The notes: a model not told the origin generated them from the sequence alone. A DNA stretch of 34,810 bases from an uncultured Lactobacillus sp. (GCA_937916845.1 CALFSK010000037.1:1-34810); one strand, 5' to 3'; shown: positions 12,407-20,767, counted from the first letter of the stretch. Program-made: numbers and translations.

Positions 12407-12588
12407 TTATACAATTAATTTATTAGGACTTGCAATTGAATTCACACGCGAAAATTCTCTATTGATGATAATCTTTTATCGTAAATGAAAGGGCTTCCAA
12501 AGACGAGAAAGTGATGCAGCTCACAATCCGGATATTGCGAATTTCATCTTTGAGACGACCCTTACGGAAAAAGTTAGGAGGATTCATC

Positions 12589-13647
12589 ATGCAGATAATT
12601 TTGGGCGTACTAGTATTACTTAGTGTGATTGCGGTGATGACACTGTTCACCTTTAAAGCACCGCAAGGCCAAAAAGCAGTTAGTGCACTTTCGGGGGCTG
12701 CTTGCGCAACATTTTTACCACAAGCATTTTTAAGCTATGCCATTGGGGGCGTATTCCATATTGATTTTATTAAACAAATTGGGGACACCATGGGATCGTT
12801 AGGCGGCTTGGCTGCAGGGGCGTTAGTACCATTAGCCTTTGGAATCAATCCAGTATTTGCAGTTTTATTGGGGGTTTCCTTACTTAAAGTCAAATTATTA
12901 CCAGCATTTATTGCCGCTTACATTGTGTCATTCTTAATTAAAGAAATTCAGAAGCGGGTTACGGATGGTTTAGACCTTATTATTATCGTGTTAGTCGGCC
13001 CCATCTTAGTTAATTTCATCGCAGGGTTAATTTCACCCGTAGTTTTAATGATTTTGAACACGATTGGTGGGACAATTGTGACAGCTACTAAGGGGAACCC
13101 ATACGTTATGGGCGCGGTCTTAGGTGCAATTATTCCATTGGTTGGGATGACGCCATTATCATCAATGGTCTTGACCAGCTTGATTGGGTTGACCGGCGTG
13201 CCAATGGCAATCGGGGCGCTCGGTTGTACCGGGAACTCCTTCCTGAACTTTAGCTTCTTCCGGAAGTTGAAATTCGGTGACAACTCCACGACTTTAGCGG
13301 TGGCGATTGAACCGCTAACACAAATAGATATTATTGCAGCTAATCCAGTCCCAATCTTTGCTACCAACGCGGTGGCCGGGGCCATCAACGGAATCATTGT
13401 GACGGCCTTCGGATTGGTCATTAATGTGACTGGGATGGCGACCCCTTGGGCAGGCCTAATTGTTACCCTTGGGATGAATCCAGTTATGAAAGTTTTACTG
13501 GCGGTAGCCTTAATCTTTATTAACAGTACGATTTGGGCTTACGTTGGTGCCTGGGTATTTAAGAACTTCAAGATTCACACGGTTTCTGAAATTCGGGCTG
13601 ACGATCAAACGGATGACTATCAAGCTGGTGCCGAAGCAAAAGCTTAA
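12589..13647 (+). CDS. PTS EIIC-like membrane permease (PTS_EIIC_2 family), possible serine transporter
   Basis: An integral membrane protein of 352 residues with about nine or ten hydrophobic segments. The text (SALSGAACATFLPQAFLSYAIGG, ALVPLAFGINPVFAVLLG, GALGCTGNSFLNFSFF) resembles the stand-alone EIIC family PTS_EIIC_2. No IIA or IIB domain or gene is nearby, so sugar phosphotransfer is doubtful. The ATG at 12589 is chosen because TTAGGAGG lies just before it; a frame start at 12511 adds 26 charged residues and has no ribosome binding site. It stops 36 bases before the serine dehydratase beta gene and is probably co-transcribed with it. The context suggests transport of serine or a related compound; this is inference. 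Confidence 0.8.
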   Translation: MQIILGVLVLLSVIAVMTLFTFKAPQGQKAVSALSGAACATFLPQAFLSYAIGGVFHIDFIKQIGDTMGSLGGLAAGALVPLAFGINPVFAVLLGVSLLKVKLLPAFIAAYIVSFLIKEIQKRVTDGLDLIIIVLVGPILVNFIAGLISPVVLMILNTIGGTIVTATKGNPYVMGAVLGAIIPLVGMTPLSSMVLTSLIGLTGVPMAIGALGCTGNSFLNFSFFRKLKFGDNSTTLAVAIEPLTQIDIIAANPVPIFATNAVAGAINGIIVTAFGLVINVTGMATPWAGLIVTLGMNPVMKVLLAVALIFINSTIWAYVGAWVFKNFKIHTVSEIRADDQTDDYQAGAEAKA

Positions 13648-13683
13648 GCATCACGGTGATGATTTAGTAGGAGGATGACTACG

Positions 13684-14337
13684 ATGACAGTTAACTATAA
13701 AAGTGTATTTGATATCATTGGTCCAATTATGATTGGACCATCTAGTTCTCATACGGCTGGCGCCTGTGCGATTGGTCGCGCTGCCAACAGTATTTTTAAG
13801 GATAAGCCAACGGACATTGTCATTCATTATTATGATTCTTTTGCCCAGACACATAAGGGGCACGGAACGGATTACGCCATTATTAGCGGTATTTTAGGTT
13901 TCGACCCGGATGACAGTCGGGTACCATACGCGATTGGGTTGGCACGGGACCAAGGCATTAACATCACGTTCATTGAAGAACCTGGTGATAGTCCAATCAA
14001 TCATCCTAACACTGCAATTATTGATTTGAAGAATGAACATAAACAAGTGTCAGTCTCCGGTTGCTCCATCGGTGGTGGGACGATTGAAATTCGCGAGATT
14101 CATATGGATGGTTTTGACATTAAACCAAAGGGGCCGCTTCCAATCCTGTTAGTTCAGGGGGGCGAAGATGACCATCAAAACGTCACTAAGCAATTAGCAG
14201 ATTTAACTAAAGTGAATGCGCATCAACGTTATCAAACGACCAAGGGAAATATGTATGAATACGATTTGGATCGACGTTTGAAACATGATGAGATTGAAAA
14301 GATGGCCAAAGATTATTCCAAGTTAGTTTACTTATAG
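13684..14337 (+). CDS. sdaAB: L-serine dehydratase, iron-sulfur type, beta subunit
   Basis: Regulatory and structural subunit of the two-subunit [4Fe-4S] L-serine dehydratase, which converts serine to pyruvate and ammonia. The 217 residues begin with SVFDIIGPIMIGPSSSHTAG, the family signature. GCSIGGGTIEIREI follows near residue 120. The C-terminal part (about 150-217) has an ACT-like pattern (LLVQGGEDDHQNVTKQLADL, then TTKGNMYEYDLDR). ATG 13684 is preferred because AGGAGG at 13669-13674 gives normal spacing; the in-frame ATG at 13675 abuts that site. The alpha gene follows after 13 bases, so the two are surely translated from one message. Confidence 0.94.
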   Translation: MTVNYKSVFDIIGPIMIGPSSSHTAGACAIGRAANSIFKDKPTDIVIHYYDSFAQTHKGHGTDYAIISGILGFDPDDSRVPYAIGLARDQGINITFIEEPGDSPINHPNTAIIDLKNEHKQVSVSGCSIGGGTIEIREIHMDGFDIKPKGPLPILLVQGGEDDHQNVTKQLADLTKVNAHQRYQTTKGNMYEYDLDRRLKHDEIEKMAKDYSKLVYL

Positions 14338-14350
14338 GGGGTACGAGAGC

Positions 14351-15241
14351 ATGTATATGAGTGTAGCGGATTTAGTCGCAGATTCAGTTGCGAAAAGTAA
14401 ACCAGTCTATGAATTAATGATCGAACAAGAAATGGCCACTTCAAACTGCAGTCGTGAAGAAGTTTGGCATACAATGAGCCGAAACTTGGACGTCATGGAA
14501 GCCGCCGTTAAAAAGGGCGCAACGGGTGATGGGGTTTACTCGACGACCGGTTTGACCGGGGGAGAAGCCGTCCTGCTTAAAAAGTACCGTCAAAAGGGTC
14601 AAACCTTATCTGGCGATACGATGATGCAAGCCGTTCAAAATGCCATTTCAACTAACGAAGTTAACGCTGCGATGGGCGTCGTCTGTGCAACACCGACGGC
14701 TGGATCAACGGGGACTTTACCGGGTGTGATTTTCACCTTGAAAGACCGTTTGGATTTGAGCCGGGAACAGATGATTCAGTTCCTATTCACAGCGGGCGCC
14801 TATGGCATGGTCATCGCTAATAACGCTAGCATCGCTGGGGCCACTGGTGGCTGTCAGGCCGAAGTTGGGAGTGCCTCCGCAATGGGAGCCGCTGCCGCGG
14901 TTGAAATTGCTGGTGGGACTGCTGAACAGAGTTCTGAAGCCTTAGCCATGGCGATCAGTAACTTATTAGGGTTAGTTTGTGACCCCGTTGCGGGCTTGGT
15001 TGAATTACCTTGTGTTAAGCGGAATGCCATTGGGGTCGGTAACGCATTGATTGCCGCCGACATGGCGTTAGCCGGCTGTACCAATAAGATCCCCGCTGAT
15101 GAGGTTATCGGCGCGATGGACCGGGTTGGTAAGGGACTACCGAAGGCGTTACGGGAAACTGGTTTAGGTGGCTTAGCGGCTACGCCAACCGGGATTCGGA
15201 TGAAGATGAAGATCTTCGGTAAGACCCAAACAAAAGCTTAA
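14351..15241 (+). CDS. sdaAA: L-serine dehydratase, iron-sulfur type, alpha subunit
   Basis: Catalytic subunit of the iron-sulfur L-serine dehydratase (serine to pyruvate plus ammonia). It has 296 residues, the usual length for the split form. Three cysteines fit the cluster ligands: Cys168 (GGCQAE), Cys210 (GLVCDPVAGLVELP) and Cys221 (LPCVKRN). Their spacings of 42 and 11 residues equal those known for the fused enzyme of Legionella (Cys343, 385, 396). GATGDGVYSTTGLTGGEA and TPTAGSTGTLPGV are conserved active-site segments. A GGGGG ribosome binding site precedes ATG 14351; ATG 14357 is an alternative. It is the last gene of the operon, ended by the terminator at 15255. Iron-sulfur cluster loss makes such enzymes oxygen sensitive. 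Confidence 0.96.
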   Translation: MYMSVADLVADSVAKSKPVYELMIEQEMATSNCSREEVWHTMSRNLDVMEAAVKKGATGDGVYSTTGLTGGEAVLLKKYRQKGQTLSGDTMMQAVQNAISTNEVNAAMGVVCATPTAGSTGTLPGVIFTLKDRLDLSREQMIQFLFTAGAYGMVIANNASIAGATGGCQAEVGSASAMGAAAAVEIAGGTAEQSSEALAMAISNLLGLVCDPVAGLVELPCVKRNAIGVGNALIAADMALAGCTNKIPADEVIGAMDRVGKGLPKALRETGLGGLAATPTGIRMKMKIFGKTQTKA

Positions 15242-15254
15242 CGTTCTCAGGCAA

Positions 15255-15290
15255 GATGACGGCCACTAAAGCGGCCGTCATCTTTTTTTA
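15255..15290 (+). terminator. Intrinsic terminator of the serine dehydratase operon
   Basis: A perfect 10-bp GC-rich stem (15255-15264 with 15273-15282), an 8-base loop and seven Ts. Confidence 0.95.
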
Positions 15291-15310
15291 TCAAGAAGCA
15301 GTTGAATAAA

Positions 15311-15364
15311 TGCAAGCGGTTTTATTATTGTGATAAAATAGTATTAAATATCGTGATAATAAAA
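15311..15364. promoter_or_regulatory. Candidate operator region of the YheO-type regulator
   Basis: TGCAAGCGGTTTTA (15311-15324) matches the cre consensus at 12 of 14 positions. Overlapping its end is an interrupted inverted repeat: TTTTATTAT at 15320-15328 with ATAATAAAA at 15356-15364, plus inner GATA/TATC. A direct repeat, GTGATAA, lies in each half. It is a plausible autoregulatory or CcpA site about 45-95 bases before the gene. No binding is proven. Confidence 0.4.
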
Positions 15365-15407
15365 TTTTAGCGTAGCAATAGTGAAAGACCTAGTGAGGTG
15401 ACGGTCC

Positions 15408-16142
15408 ATGGAAAAGACATTATCAATGAAGCAGGCCTATATCCGAGAGTTCATTCCCTTTGTTGATTTCTTAGCGGATATTTTAGGTCCCAATAGTGAA
15501 GTCGTATTAAATGATTTATTAGACTTGAACCATTCCGTAGTGGCGATTCGGAATTCACATATTTCGCATCGTAAGGTTGGCGATCCAGCTACCGACTTAG
15601 CTTTACGAACGATGAAGGCCGGTAAAACTGAAAAGCGCGATTACTTAGCAAACTACAAGGGTGTGACCCACGGGAAATATCCGATGCGGTCGTCAACGTA
15701 CTTCTTGCGCTTAGATGGCGAAATCGTTGGGATGATTTGTATTAATACCGACGAGAGTGACCTGGATGAACTCCAACAACAGGTCATTAAGATTATGCGC
15801 GATTACAAACATTTAAATGCGCCAAATATTCATACGCCCAAGGCTGCTCCGGTCCAAGAAGAAGTTCACGACTCACCGGTCGCACCAGAGCACTTGACGA
15901 CGTCGATTACCGACTTAGCGCGCGAAGTGACCCAGACGGTCTGTGCGGAATACGGCGTGTCGGTTGAATACTTAAAGCAAAACGAGAAATTAGAGATTGT
16001 GCGGAACTTGTATCACCAAGGTTACTTCCTGCTGAAGGATTCAGTGAATGAAGTGGCTAAAGTGATCAAAGTTTCTGATCCGAGTGTTTACCGTTACTTA
16101 CAGACGGTCAAAGATGAGGATAAAAATATTAATACTGATTAA
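15408..16142 (+). CDS. YheO-type PAS/HTH transcriptional regulator
   Basis: Predicted cytoplasmic DNA-binding regulator of 244 residues. Residues about 8-130 fit the YheO-like PAS domain (REFIPFVDFLADILGPNSEVVL, then SSTYFLRLDGEIVGMICINTD). Residues about 165-235 fit the C-terminal HTH_22-type helix-turn-helix (LKDSVNEVAKVIKVSDPSVYRYL). The family includes DauR, which controls D-amino acid use; the ligand here is unknown. GAGGTGA at 15395-15401 supports ATG 15408. It is monocistronic, lies directly after the serine dehydratase operon and is closed by the terminator at 16145, so it may control the serine genes. That link is inference from position only. Confidence 0.88.
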   Translation: MEKTLSMKQAYIREFIPFVDFLADILGPNSEVVLNDLLDLNHSVVAIRNSHISHRKVGDPATDLALRTMKAGKTEKRDYLANYKGVTHGKYPMRSSTYFLRLDGEIVGMICINTDESDLDELQQQVIKIMRDYKHLNAPNIHTPKAAPVQEEVHDSPVAPEHLTTSITDLAREVTQTVCAEYGVSVEYLKQNEKLEIVRNLYHQGYFLLKDSVNEVAKVIKVSDPSVYRYLQTVKDEDKNINTD

Positions 16143-16144
16143 CG

Positions 16145-16181
16145 AAAAACCACCCTGTAGAATAGCTACAGGGTGGTTTTT
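16145..16181. terminator. Bidirectional intrinsic terminator
   Basis: A perfect 16-bp stem (16145-16160 with 16166-16181) with a 5-base loop. It has five As on the left and five Ts on the right, so it works for the regulator (plus) and for the convergent membrane protein gene (minus). Confidence 0.93.
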
Positions 16182-16205
16182 GCATTAGCGTTATTATTTG
16201 GAGCA

Positions 16206-16532
16206 CTACGACCGCTTTTTGAGGCTCAGGGTCATTGATGACGTTTCTGACCTTTTGGAGGGACGCACCTGTTGCGGATGCTTGGTACCCCATTCGTAGA
16301 GCCAGAAAAGCCAATAAGCGACAACTAATTGACCAACGATTAGGAGTGCGCTGTTGGCCGTGATACCAGCGACAGCTACGATCAGTAGCGGCATTACGAT
16401 GGCATAACTAATGGGTAGGATGCGTGCTGTGCGGACTGAAGCCTTCATCACTCCCAAGGCATACTGCAAATAGACGTTTAAAATAATGACCGCAACTAAG
16501 CAAAAGACAACGATATAATTACTTATCAGCAT
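16206..16532 (-). CDS. Small membrane protein of unknown function
   Basis: 108 residues, not recognised. It shows three hydrophobic segments: about residues 6-27 (IVVFCLVAVIILNVYLQYAL), 41-60 (ISYAIVMPLLIVAVAGITA) and 63-84 (ALLIVGQLVVAYWLFWLYEW). A hydrophilic, basic tail ends in SLKKRS. The start is the ATG at 16532, placed 8 bases after GGAGG (16545-16541). A GTG three codons earlier overlaps that site and is rejected. It converges on the YheO-type regulator and shares its terminator. An extended -10 (TGATATACT) lies just upstream. No function can be given. Confidence 0.75.
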   Translation of the reverse strand: MLISNYIVVFCLVAVIILNVYLQYALGVMKASVRTARILPISYAIVMPLLIVAVAGITANSALLIVGQLVVAYWLFWLYEWGTKHPQQVRPSKRSETSSMTLSLKKRS

Positions 16533-16563
16533 AATTCCCACCTCCGATATCTAAATTAGTTGC

Positions 16564-16572
16564 AGTATATCA
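16564..16572 (-). promoter_or_regulatory. Extended -10 promoter for the small membrane protein
   Basis: Read on the minus strand, TG-A-TATACT, about 30 bases before the start codon. No convincing -35 box is seen. Confidence 0.4.
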
Positions 16573-16906
16573 TAGATTTAAATGGGAAACAGGTATGAAA
16601 GAAAGTGGGATTTATGAAAATATGATTAGACCGGTCTTTAGCGCTACTTGCTGCAAAAACTTTCTATCAATTATTAAATATTATCACGCCGGCGTTAGGC
16701 GCACTCGTTTGGATTTCAGTTATCAATTGATTATTACCGTGATAAATCTCATTCATTTTTAACTTGGCTAAAGTAGTTGAAACCCTTTACAGTCAACCGT
16801 TTAGCACGTGAATTCATGATTGTCAGAAATTATCAAATTGGTTACACGGTCTAAACGGAGCATTTTATATGATATGATATTGAGTAATCAATGGAGGTGA
16901 AGAAAT
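16573..16906. other. Intergenic region between divergent small genes
   Basis: About 330 bases without a supported gene. It is AT-rich with a short GC-rich patch at 16687-16706. TTATCACG (16681-16688) and CGTGATAA (16739-16746) form a widely spaced inverted repeat, the same word found before the YheO-type regulator. TATGAT repeats at 16868-16878 could serve as a -10 for the 63-residue gene. Confidence 0.4.
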
Positions 16907-17098
16907 ATGTTAACTGCCATGCAAGTTAGACACCGATTGCAATGTGAGTTAGTCACGATTGCCGACGATTACCAAGTTGATATTGAGGATCGGATGTATA
17001 CCGAAGCTGAATATCAAGGATTGATGCACCTACTGTTAAATCTCCGAGAGCTTAATATGGACCCGGACAACGTGGGCCAGTTACTAGCGATTAATTAA
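16907..17098 (+). CDS. Small conserved-type protein of unknown function (63 residues)
   Basis: Not recognised. A strong GGAGGTGA at 16892-16899, seven bases before the ATG, makes a real gene likely. The protein is acidic (rich in Asp and Glu), has no membrane segment, and is predicted mostly helical (MYTEAEYQGLMHLLLNLRELNMD). It could be a small cytoplasmic regulator or protein-interaction module. Its transcript probably runs on through a 16-codon ORF (17133-17183) to the terminator at 17176. Confidence 0.65.
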   Translation: MLTAMQVRHRLQCELVTIADDYQVDIEDRMYTEAEYQGLMHLLLNLRELNMDPDNVGQLLAIN

Positions 17099-17132
17099 AG
17101 AACCACCCCAACAATATAATAAGGAAGTGATT

Positions 17133-17183
17133 ATGATGACAGCCGATAGTCCGTCAGGCTCAATTCAGTCCAGAGAGTGCTAA
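17133..17183 (+). CDS. Possible 16-codon leader-like ORF ending in a terminator stem
   Basis: ATGATGACA at 17133 follows AAGGAAG (17121-17127) at good spacing. It encodes MMTADSPSGSIQSREC and ends at TAA 17181-17183, inside the 5' arm of the terminator hairpin (17176-17186). Four of 16 codons are Ser and the last is Cys. It could be a chance ORF or an attenuator leader peptide. No gene follows closely, so an attenuation role is doubtful. Confidence 0.3.
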   Translation: MMTADSPSGSIQSREC

Positions 17184-17216
17184 TGCCCAAATAACCTTTG
17201 CGCATTAGCACTTTTT
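17176..17216 (+). terminator. Intrinsic terminator before murA
   Basis: A perfect 11-bp stem (17176-17186 with 17202-17212), a 15-base loop and five Ts. It ends the small-gene transcript. Confidence 0.88.
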
Positions 17217-17542
17217 GAGTACATAAAATTTGGTGGGCTTGTTAGCTAGTAAGGTTGTTTTGAGCGAAGTCATTAGTTTTAAATCGTTTGACTTTTACTT
17301 CTTCACCTGAAAGTTAATTAATGCGCACAAATGTTAGGGGAGGAAGCATTTTATTTGGGGATAACGGGGCTAAAAAATTGTGGAATCTTAATGAAAACGG
17401 TTAAATGAGAACAGTACAAGAATTTCTTGTTTAAAAAGATTACAGTTTCCTGATATTGGTTGTTTTTTCGGGCGACATTCTTTATTATGGTTAATGATTG
17501 TATGATACAGTGTGACACTTATTTAGCGAGGAAAGTTATGTT
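17217..17542. other. Upstream region of murA
   Basis: About 325 bases without a gene. It contains a candidate cre box (17392-17405) and a possible -10, TATGAT (17501-17506), about 35 bases before the murA start, with no clear -35. Nothing else is recognised. Confidence 0.45.
17392..17405. promoter_or_regulatory. Candidate cre (CcpA) box upstream of murA
   Basis: TGAAAACGGTTAAA matches TGWAANCGNTNWCA at 13 of 14 positions. It lies about 140 bases before the murA start codon. The function is inferred. Confidence 0.35.
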
Positions 17543-18823
17543 ATGAAAAAAATGATTATCCATGGCGGAAAACGACTTTCTGGGGAATTAACGATCGGTG
17601 GCGCAAAAAATAGTACCGTCGCACTGATTCCTGCTGCGATTCTCGCAGATACTCCGGTCCGATTTGACACGGTTCCGCACATCCTTGACGTTCACAACTT
17701 AAAGATTATTTTAGAATCGATGAACGTCCATTCCACATTTGAAAATGATGTTTTAACCATTGATCCAACCCACATTGAAGAATCCGAATTACCAAGCCAC
17801 GCAATTAAAAGTTTGCGGGCTTCATATTACTTTATGGGTGCCTTACTGGGGCGTTTTAACCGTGCTACGGTGACGTTCCCGGGTGGGGACAATATTGGGC
17901 CACGGCCCATTGACCAACACATCAAGGGCTTTAAAGCGCTTGGTGCCAATGTCGTTGAAGAAAACGACTCTGTGTTTATCTCAACTGGTACGGAAGGCCT
18001 TCACGGTGCCCGCATCTTTTTAGACGTGGTTTCCGTTGGTGCCACGATTAATATTATCTTAGCGGCTGTTAAAGCCCACGGGACAACCACAATTGAAAAC
18101 GCTGCAAAAGAACCCGAAATTATCGATTTAGCGACCTTCTTAAATAACATGGGCGCTAAGGTTCGGGGCGCTGGTACGGATGTTATCCGGATCGAAGGCG
18201 TTGATTCCTTGCGTTCACGGGCGACCCATACGATTATCCCTGATCGAATTGAGACGGGGACTTATCTATCATTGGCGGCTGCATTAGGTGACGGCATTTT
18301 ACTGAAGAATGTTATTCCAGAACACATGGAGTCCTTTACGGCTAAGATGATCGAGATGGGCGTTGACCTACAGATCAATGAAGACAGCATTTACGTTCCA
18401 CGCACGACTAATCTCGGACCAGTCCGGATTAAGACGGCGACCTATCCAGGCTTTGCAACCGACTTACAGCAACCCATTACGCCGTTATTATTACGGGCAA
18501 CGGGCAACAGTGTTGTGATTGATACGATTTACCCACAACGAACCCAGCACATTGCGCAGTTGCGTAAAATGGGCGCGGACATTCATGTCCAGGACAACTT
18601 GATCGTGGTGGGGCATTCTTCCCACTTACAAGGTGCTCACGTTGAGGCGGGCGAAATCCGCTCGGGAGCTGCATTAATGATTGCTGGCTTAGCGGCCAAT
18701 GGCACGACTGAAATTTCACGTGCTGACAATATTTTACGGGGTTACGATCGGGTAATCGAAAAACTGCACACTTTAGGTGCGGACGTAGAAATTGCAGCGG
18801 ACGAACAAATTTCTGAAGGTTAG
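17543..18823 (+). CDS. murA: UDP-N-acetylglucosamine 1-carboxyvinyltransferase with Cys-to-Asp active site
   Basis: Transfers enolpyruvate from PEP to UDP-GlcNAc, the first committed step of peptidoglycan synthesis, in the cytoplasm. It has 426 residues, as usual. Conserved residues are present: Lys22 and Asn23 (GGAKNS), Arg121, and the FATDLQQP segment holding the general acid/base Asp. In the PEP loop the normal PGGC.IG.RP reads PGGDNIGPRP, so Asp116 stands where Escherichia coli has Cys115. Cys-to-Asp in this loop is known to keep activity and give fosfomycin resistance, as in Mycobacterium and Chlamydia. The start is ATG 17543 after GCGAGGAAAG. It is probably one of two MurA paralogues in the genome (low-GC Gram-positives often have two). 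rho follows after 32 bases; the murA-rho-rpmE order resembles Bacillus. Confidence 0.95.
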   Translation: MKKMIIHGGKRLSGELTIGGAKNSTVALIPAAILADTPVRFDTVPHILDVHNLKIILESMNVHSTFENDVLTIDPTHIEESELPSHAIKSLRASYYFMGALLGRFNRATVTFPGGDNIGPRPIDQHIKGFKALGANVVEENDSVFISTGTEGLHGARIFLDVVSVGATINIILAAVKAHGTTTIENAAKEPEIIDLATFLNNMGAKVRGAGTDVIRIEGVDSLRSRATHTIIPDRIETGTYLSLAAALGDGILLKNVIPEHMESFTAKMIEMGVDLQINEDSIYVPRTTNLGPVRIKTATYPGFATDLQQPITPLLLRATGNSVVIDTIYPQRTQHIAQLRKMGADIHVQDNLIVVGHSSHLQGAHVEAGEIRSGAALMIAGLAANGTTEISRADNILRGYDRVIEKLHTLGADVEIAADEQISEG

Positions 18824-18855
18824 ACCGCGGTTACAAGCTAAAGAGAGCTGTGCTT

Positions 18856-20151
18856 ATGGAAAAAATTTTAACGATGCACGACCTTGAGCAAAAAACGCTG
18901 AAGGAAATTTATACCTATGCACGCGACTATAAAATTCAGTATTATTCACAGATGAATAAGAAAGAATTATCGTTAGCCGTATTGCGGGAACAGGATAAAA
19001 AGCGTGGGTTTGTGCAAATGGAAGGCGTCTTGGAAATTATTGGCCAAGAGGGCTATGGTTTTTTGCGGCCAATTAACTACGGGCCGTCGCAAGAAGACAT
19101 CTACATTTCACAATCTCAAATTCACCGGTTTGGATTACGGAACGGTGATTACGTCGCTGGCCAAGCACGTCCACCTAAGCCTAATGAGCGTTATTACGGG
19201 TTGATGCGTGTTGGGACGGTCAACGGTAAGAATCCCAACGACGCTAAGCAGCGGCCCCATTTTCCGGCGCTAACGCCGCTATATCCAGATCGACAGATTA
19301 AATTAACAACAACTGGGTCAGTCCTTGCCACCCGTTTAATTGATACGTTTGTACCGATTGGGTTCGGGCAACGGGGCTTGATCGTAGCGCCCCCTAAAGC
19401 CGGGAAGACGACGCTGTTAAAAAATATTGCCAACGGGATTATGACTAACTATCCGGATGCCAAGTTAATTATGTTATTGATTGATGAACGTCCGGAAGAA
19501 GTGACCGACCTTGAACGTTCGATTAAAGGCGAAGTGGTCAGTTCAACTTTTGACCAGCAGCCCCAAAATCACGTGCGGGTCGCTGAGTTAGTCTTAGAAC
19601 GGGCGCGCCGGTTAGTTGAAGATAAGCAGGATGTTATTATTTTGCTGGATTCAATTACCCGCCTGACCCGGGCCTATAACTTAGTGATTCCATCAAGTGG
19701 GCGGACGCTTTCTGGTGGGTTAGATCCCACGGCCTTTTACAAGCCGAAGCGGTTCTTTGGTTCCGCACGGAATATCGAAGAGGGCGGAAGCTTAACGATC
19801 CTTGGGACTGCCTTAGTGGAAACGGGTAGCCGCATGGATGATATGATTTATGAAGAGTTTAAAGGAACTGGGAACTCGGAATTACAACTTTCACGGGAAC
19901 TGGCAGAACGCCGAGTTTTCCCCGCGTTGGATTTGAAACAATCCAGCACGCGGAAGGAAGAGTTGTTGATTACGAAGCAGAAACTCGAACCGATTTGGCA
20001 GATTCGCCGGTCGATGAACGGGAATGCGTTAGAGTATACGGAGCAGTTATTACAATTCCTCCGGCATACGAAAACCAATGCCGAGTTTTTGCGGGACTTA
20101 GCGAGCTTAAAGTTTAGTAGTCAGTCGTCACGACGGCCGCGCCGCTCGTAA
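18856..20151 (+). CDS. rho: Transcription termination factor Rho
   Basis: Hexameric ATP-dependent RNA helicase that ends transcription at Rho-dependent sites. It has 431 residues. The N-terminal Rho_N/SAP-like helical part (about 1-45) and the cold-shock-like RNA-binding domain (about 50-120, EGYGFLRP) precede the RecA-like ATPase. Walker A is APPKAGKTT with Lys184; Walker B is [12 protein letters not shown]. The Q-loop and R-loop segments ([12 protein letters not shown] and [12 protein letters not shown]) follow. ATG 18856 sits after AAGAGAG at 18841-18847; the in-frame GTG at 18850 is too close to that site. It is co-transcribed with murA. There is no insertion domain. Confidence 0.97.
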   Translation: MEKILTMHDLEQKTLKEIYTYARDYKIQYYSQMNKKELSLAVLREQDKKRGFVQMEGVLEIIGQEGYGFLRPINYGPSQEDIYISQSQIHRFGLRNGDYVAGQARPPKPNERYYGLMRVGTVNGKNPNDAKQRPHFPALTPLYPDRQIKLTTTGSVLATRLIDTFVPIGFGQRGLIVAPPKAGKTTLLKNIANGIMTNYPDAKLIMLLIDERPEEVTDLERSIKGEVVSSTFDQQPQNHVRVAELVLERARRLVEDKQDVIILLDSITRLTRAYNLVIPSSGRTLSGGLDPTAFYKPKRFFGSARNIEEGGSLTILGTALVETGSRMDDMIYEEFKGTGNSELQLSRELAERRVFPALDLKQSSTRKEELLITKQKLEPIWQIRRSMNGNALEYTEQLLQFLRHTKTNAEFLRDLASLKFSSQSSRRPRRS

Positions 20152-20157
20152 ATCAAC

Positions 20158-20187
20158 TTGACGATTATAGCGGGTTCATGATAAGAT
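20158..20187 (+). promoter_or_regulatory. Candidate promoter of rpmE2
   Basis: TTGACG (20158-20163), an 18-base spacer and TAAGAT (20182-20187), about 70 bases before the rpmE2 start. It would allow expression apart from murA-rho. Confidence 0.45.
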
Positions 20188-20257
20188 GTTACCCGTTGAT
20201 TAAAACAATGATAATCTCTGTTTCAGCAAATGATTCAGGGCAAAGGAGCGTAATATT

Positions 20258-20503
20258 ATGCAAAAAGGAATCCATCCAGATTACCACGCCGTTGTCTTCC
20301 AAGATTCAACGACTGGCTTCAAGTTCATCTCTGGTTCAACAGCAACGTCTAGCGAAACTGTTGAATGGGAAGATGGTAACACTTACCCATTGATCCGTGT
20401 TGAAATTACTTCAGATTCACACCCATTCTACACTGGGAAACAAAAGTTCAACAAGGCCGATGGTGCTGTCGATCGTTTCAACAAGAAATACGGTCTCAAA
20501 TAA
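20258..20503 (+). CDS. rpmE2: 50S ribosomal protein L31, type B (zinc-free)
   Basis: A large-subunit ribosomal protein of 81 residues. It begins [20 protein letters not shown] and ends with HPFYTGKQ and FNKKYGLK, typical of the type B paralogue. The four zinc-binding cysteines of type A L31 are absent; in fact there is no Cys at all. AAGGAG at 20243-20248 supports ATG 20258. It follows rho, as in many Firmicutes, and ends in its own terminator. Confidence 0.97.
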   Translation: MQKGIHPDYHAVVFQDSTTGFKFISGSTATSSETVEWEDGNTYPLIRVEITSDSHPFYTGKQKFNKADGAVDRFNKKYGLK

Positions 20504-20516
20504 GCATTCAATTAAT

Positions 20517-20550
20517 AGACGTTTCAGCTTCGGCTGGGCGTCTTTTTTTG
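20517..20550 (+). terminator. Intrinsic terminator of rpmE2
   Basis: A stem AGACG plus CAGC with one bulge, a TTCG tetraloop, and a run of seven Ts (from 20543). Confidence 0.92.
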
Positions 20551-20681
20551 TGTTGTCACGGCATTGTCTCTGAGCGGTTATTTGAGTTTTCCGCCAGACT
20601 TTTTTGAATTAAGCTTTACCCGCTCGTAATAACCGAAAATTATAACTTTCCTATTTTCTGAAAATTCGCGTGATGAAATCT

Positions 20682-20710
20682 TTTCCATTCTTAACCACGA
20701 ATCCTATAAT
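20682..20710 (+). promoter_or_regulatory. Candidate promoter of the second adhesin
   Basis: TTTCCA (20682-20687), a 17-base spacer and TATAAT (20705-20710), about 58 bases before the start codon. Confidence 0.5.
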
Positions 20711-20767
20711 GAATTTGAAACGTTAGGTTAACTTACAAATCACATAGCTATTTTAGGGGGATTATGA

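Noticed and set aside
20178..20393. 71-codon frame overlapping the rpmE2 start
   Set aside because: It overlaps a clear ribosomal protein gene in another frame and has no ribosome binding site.
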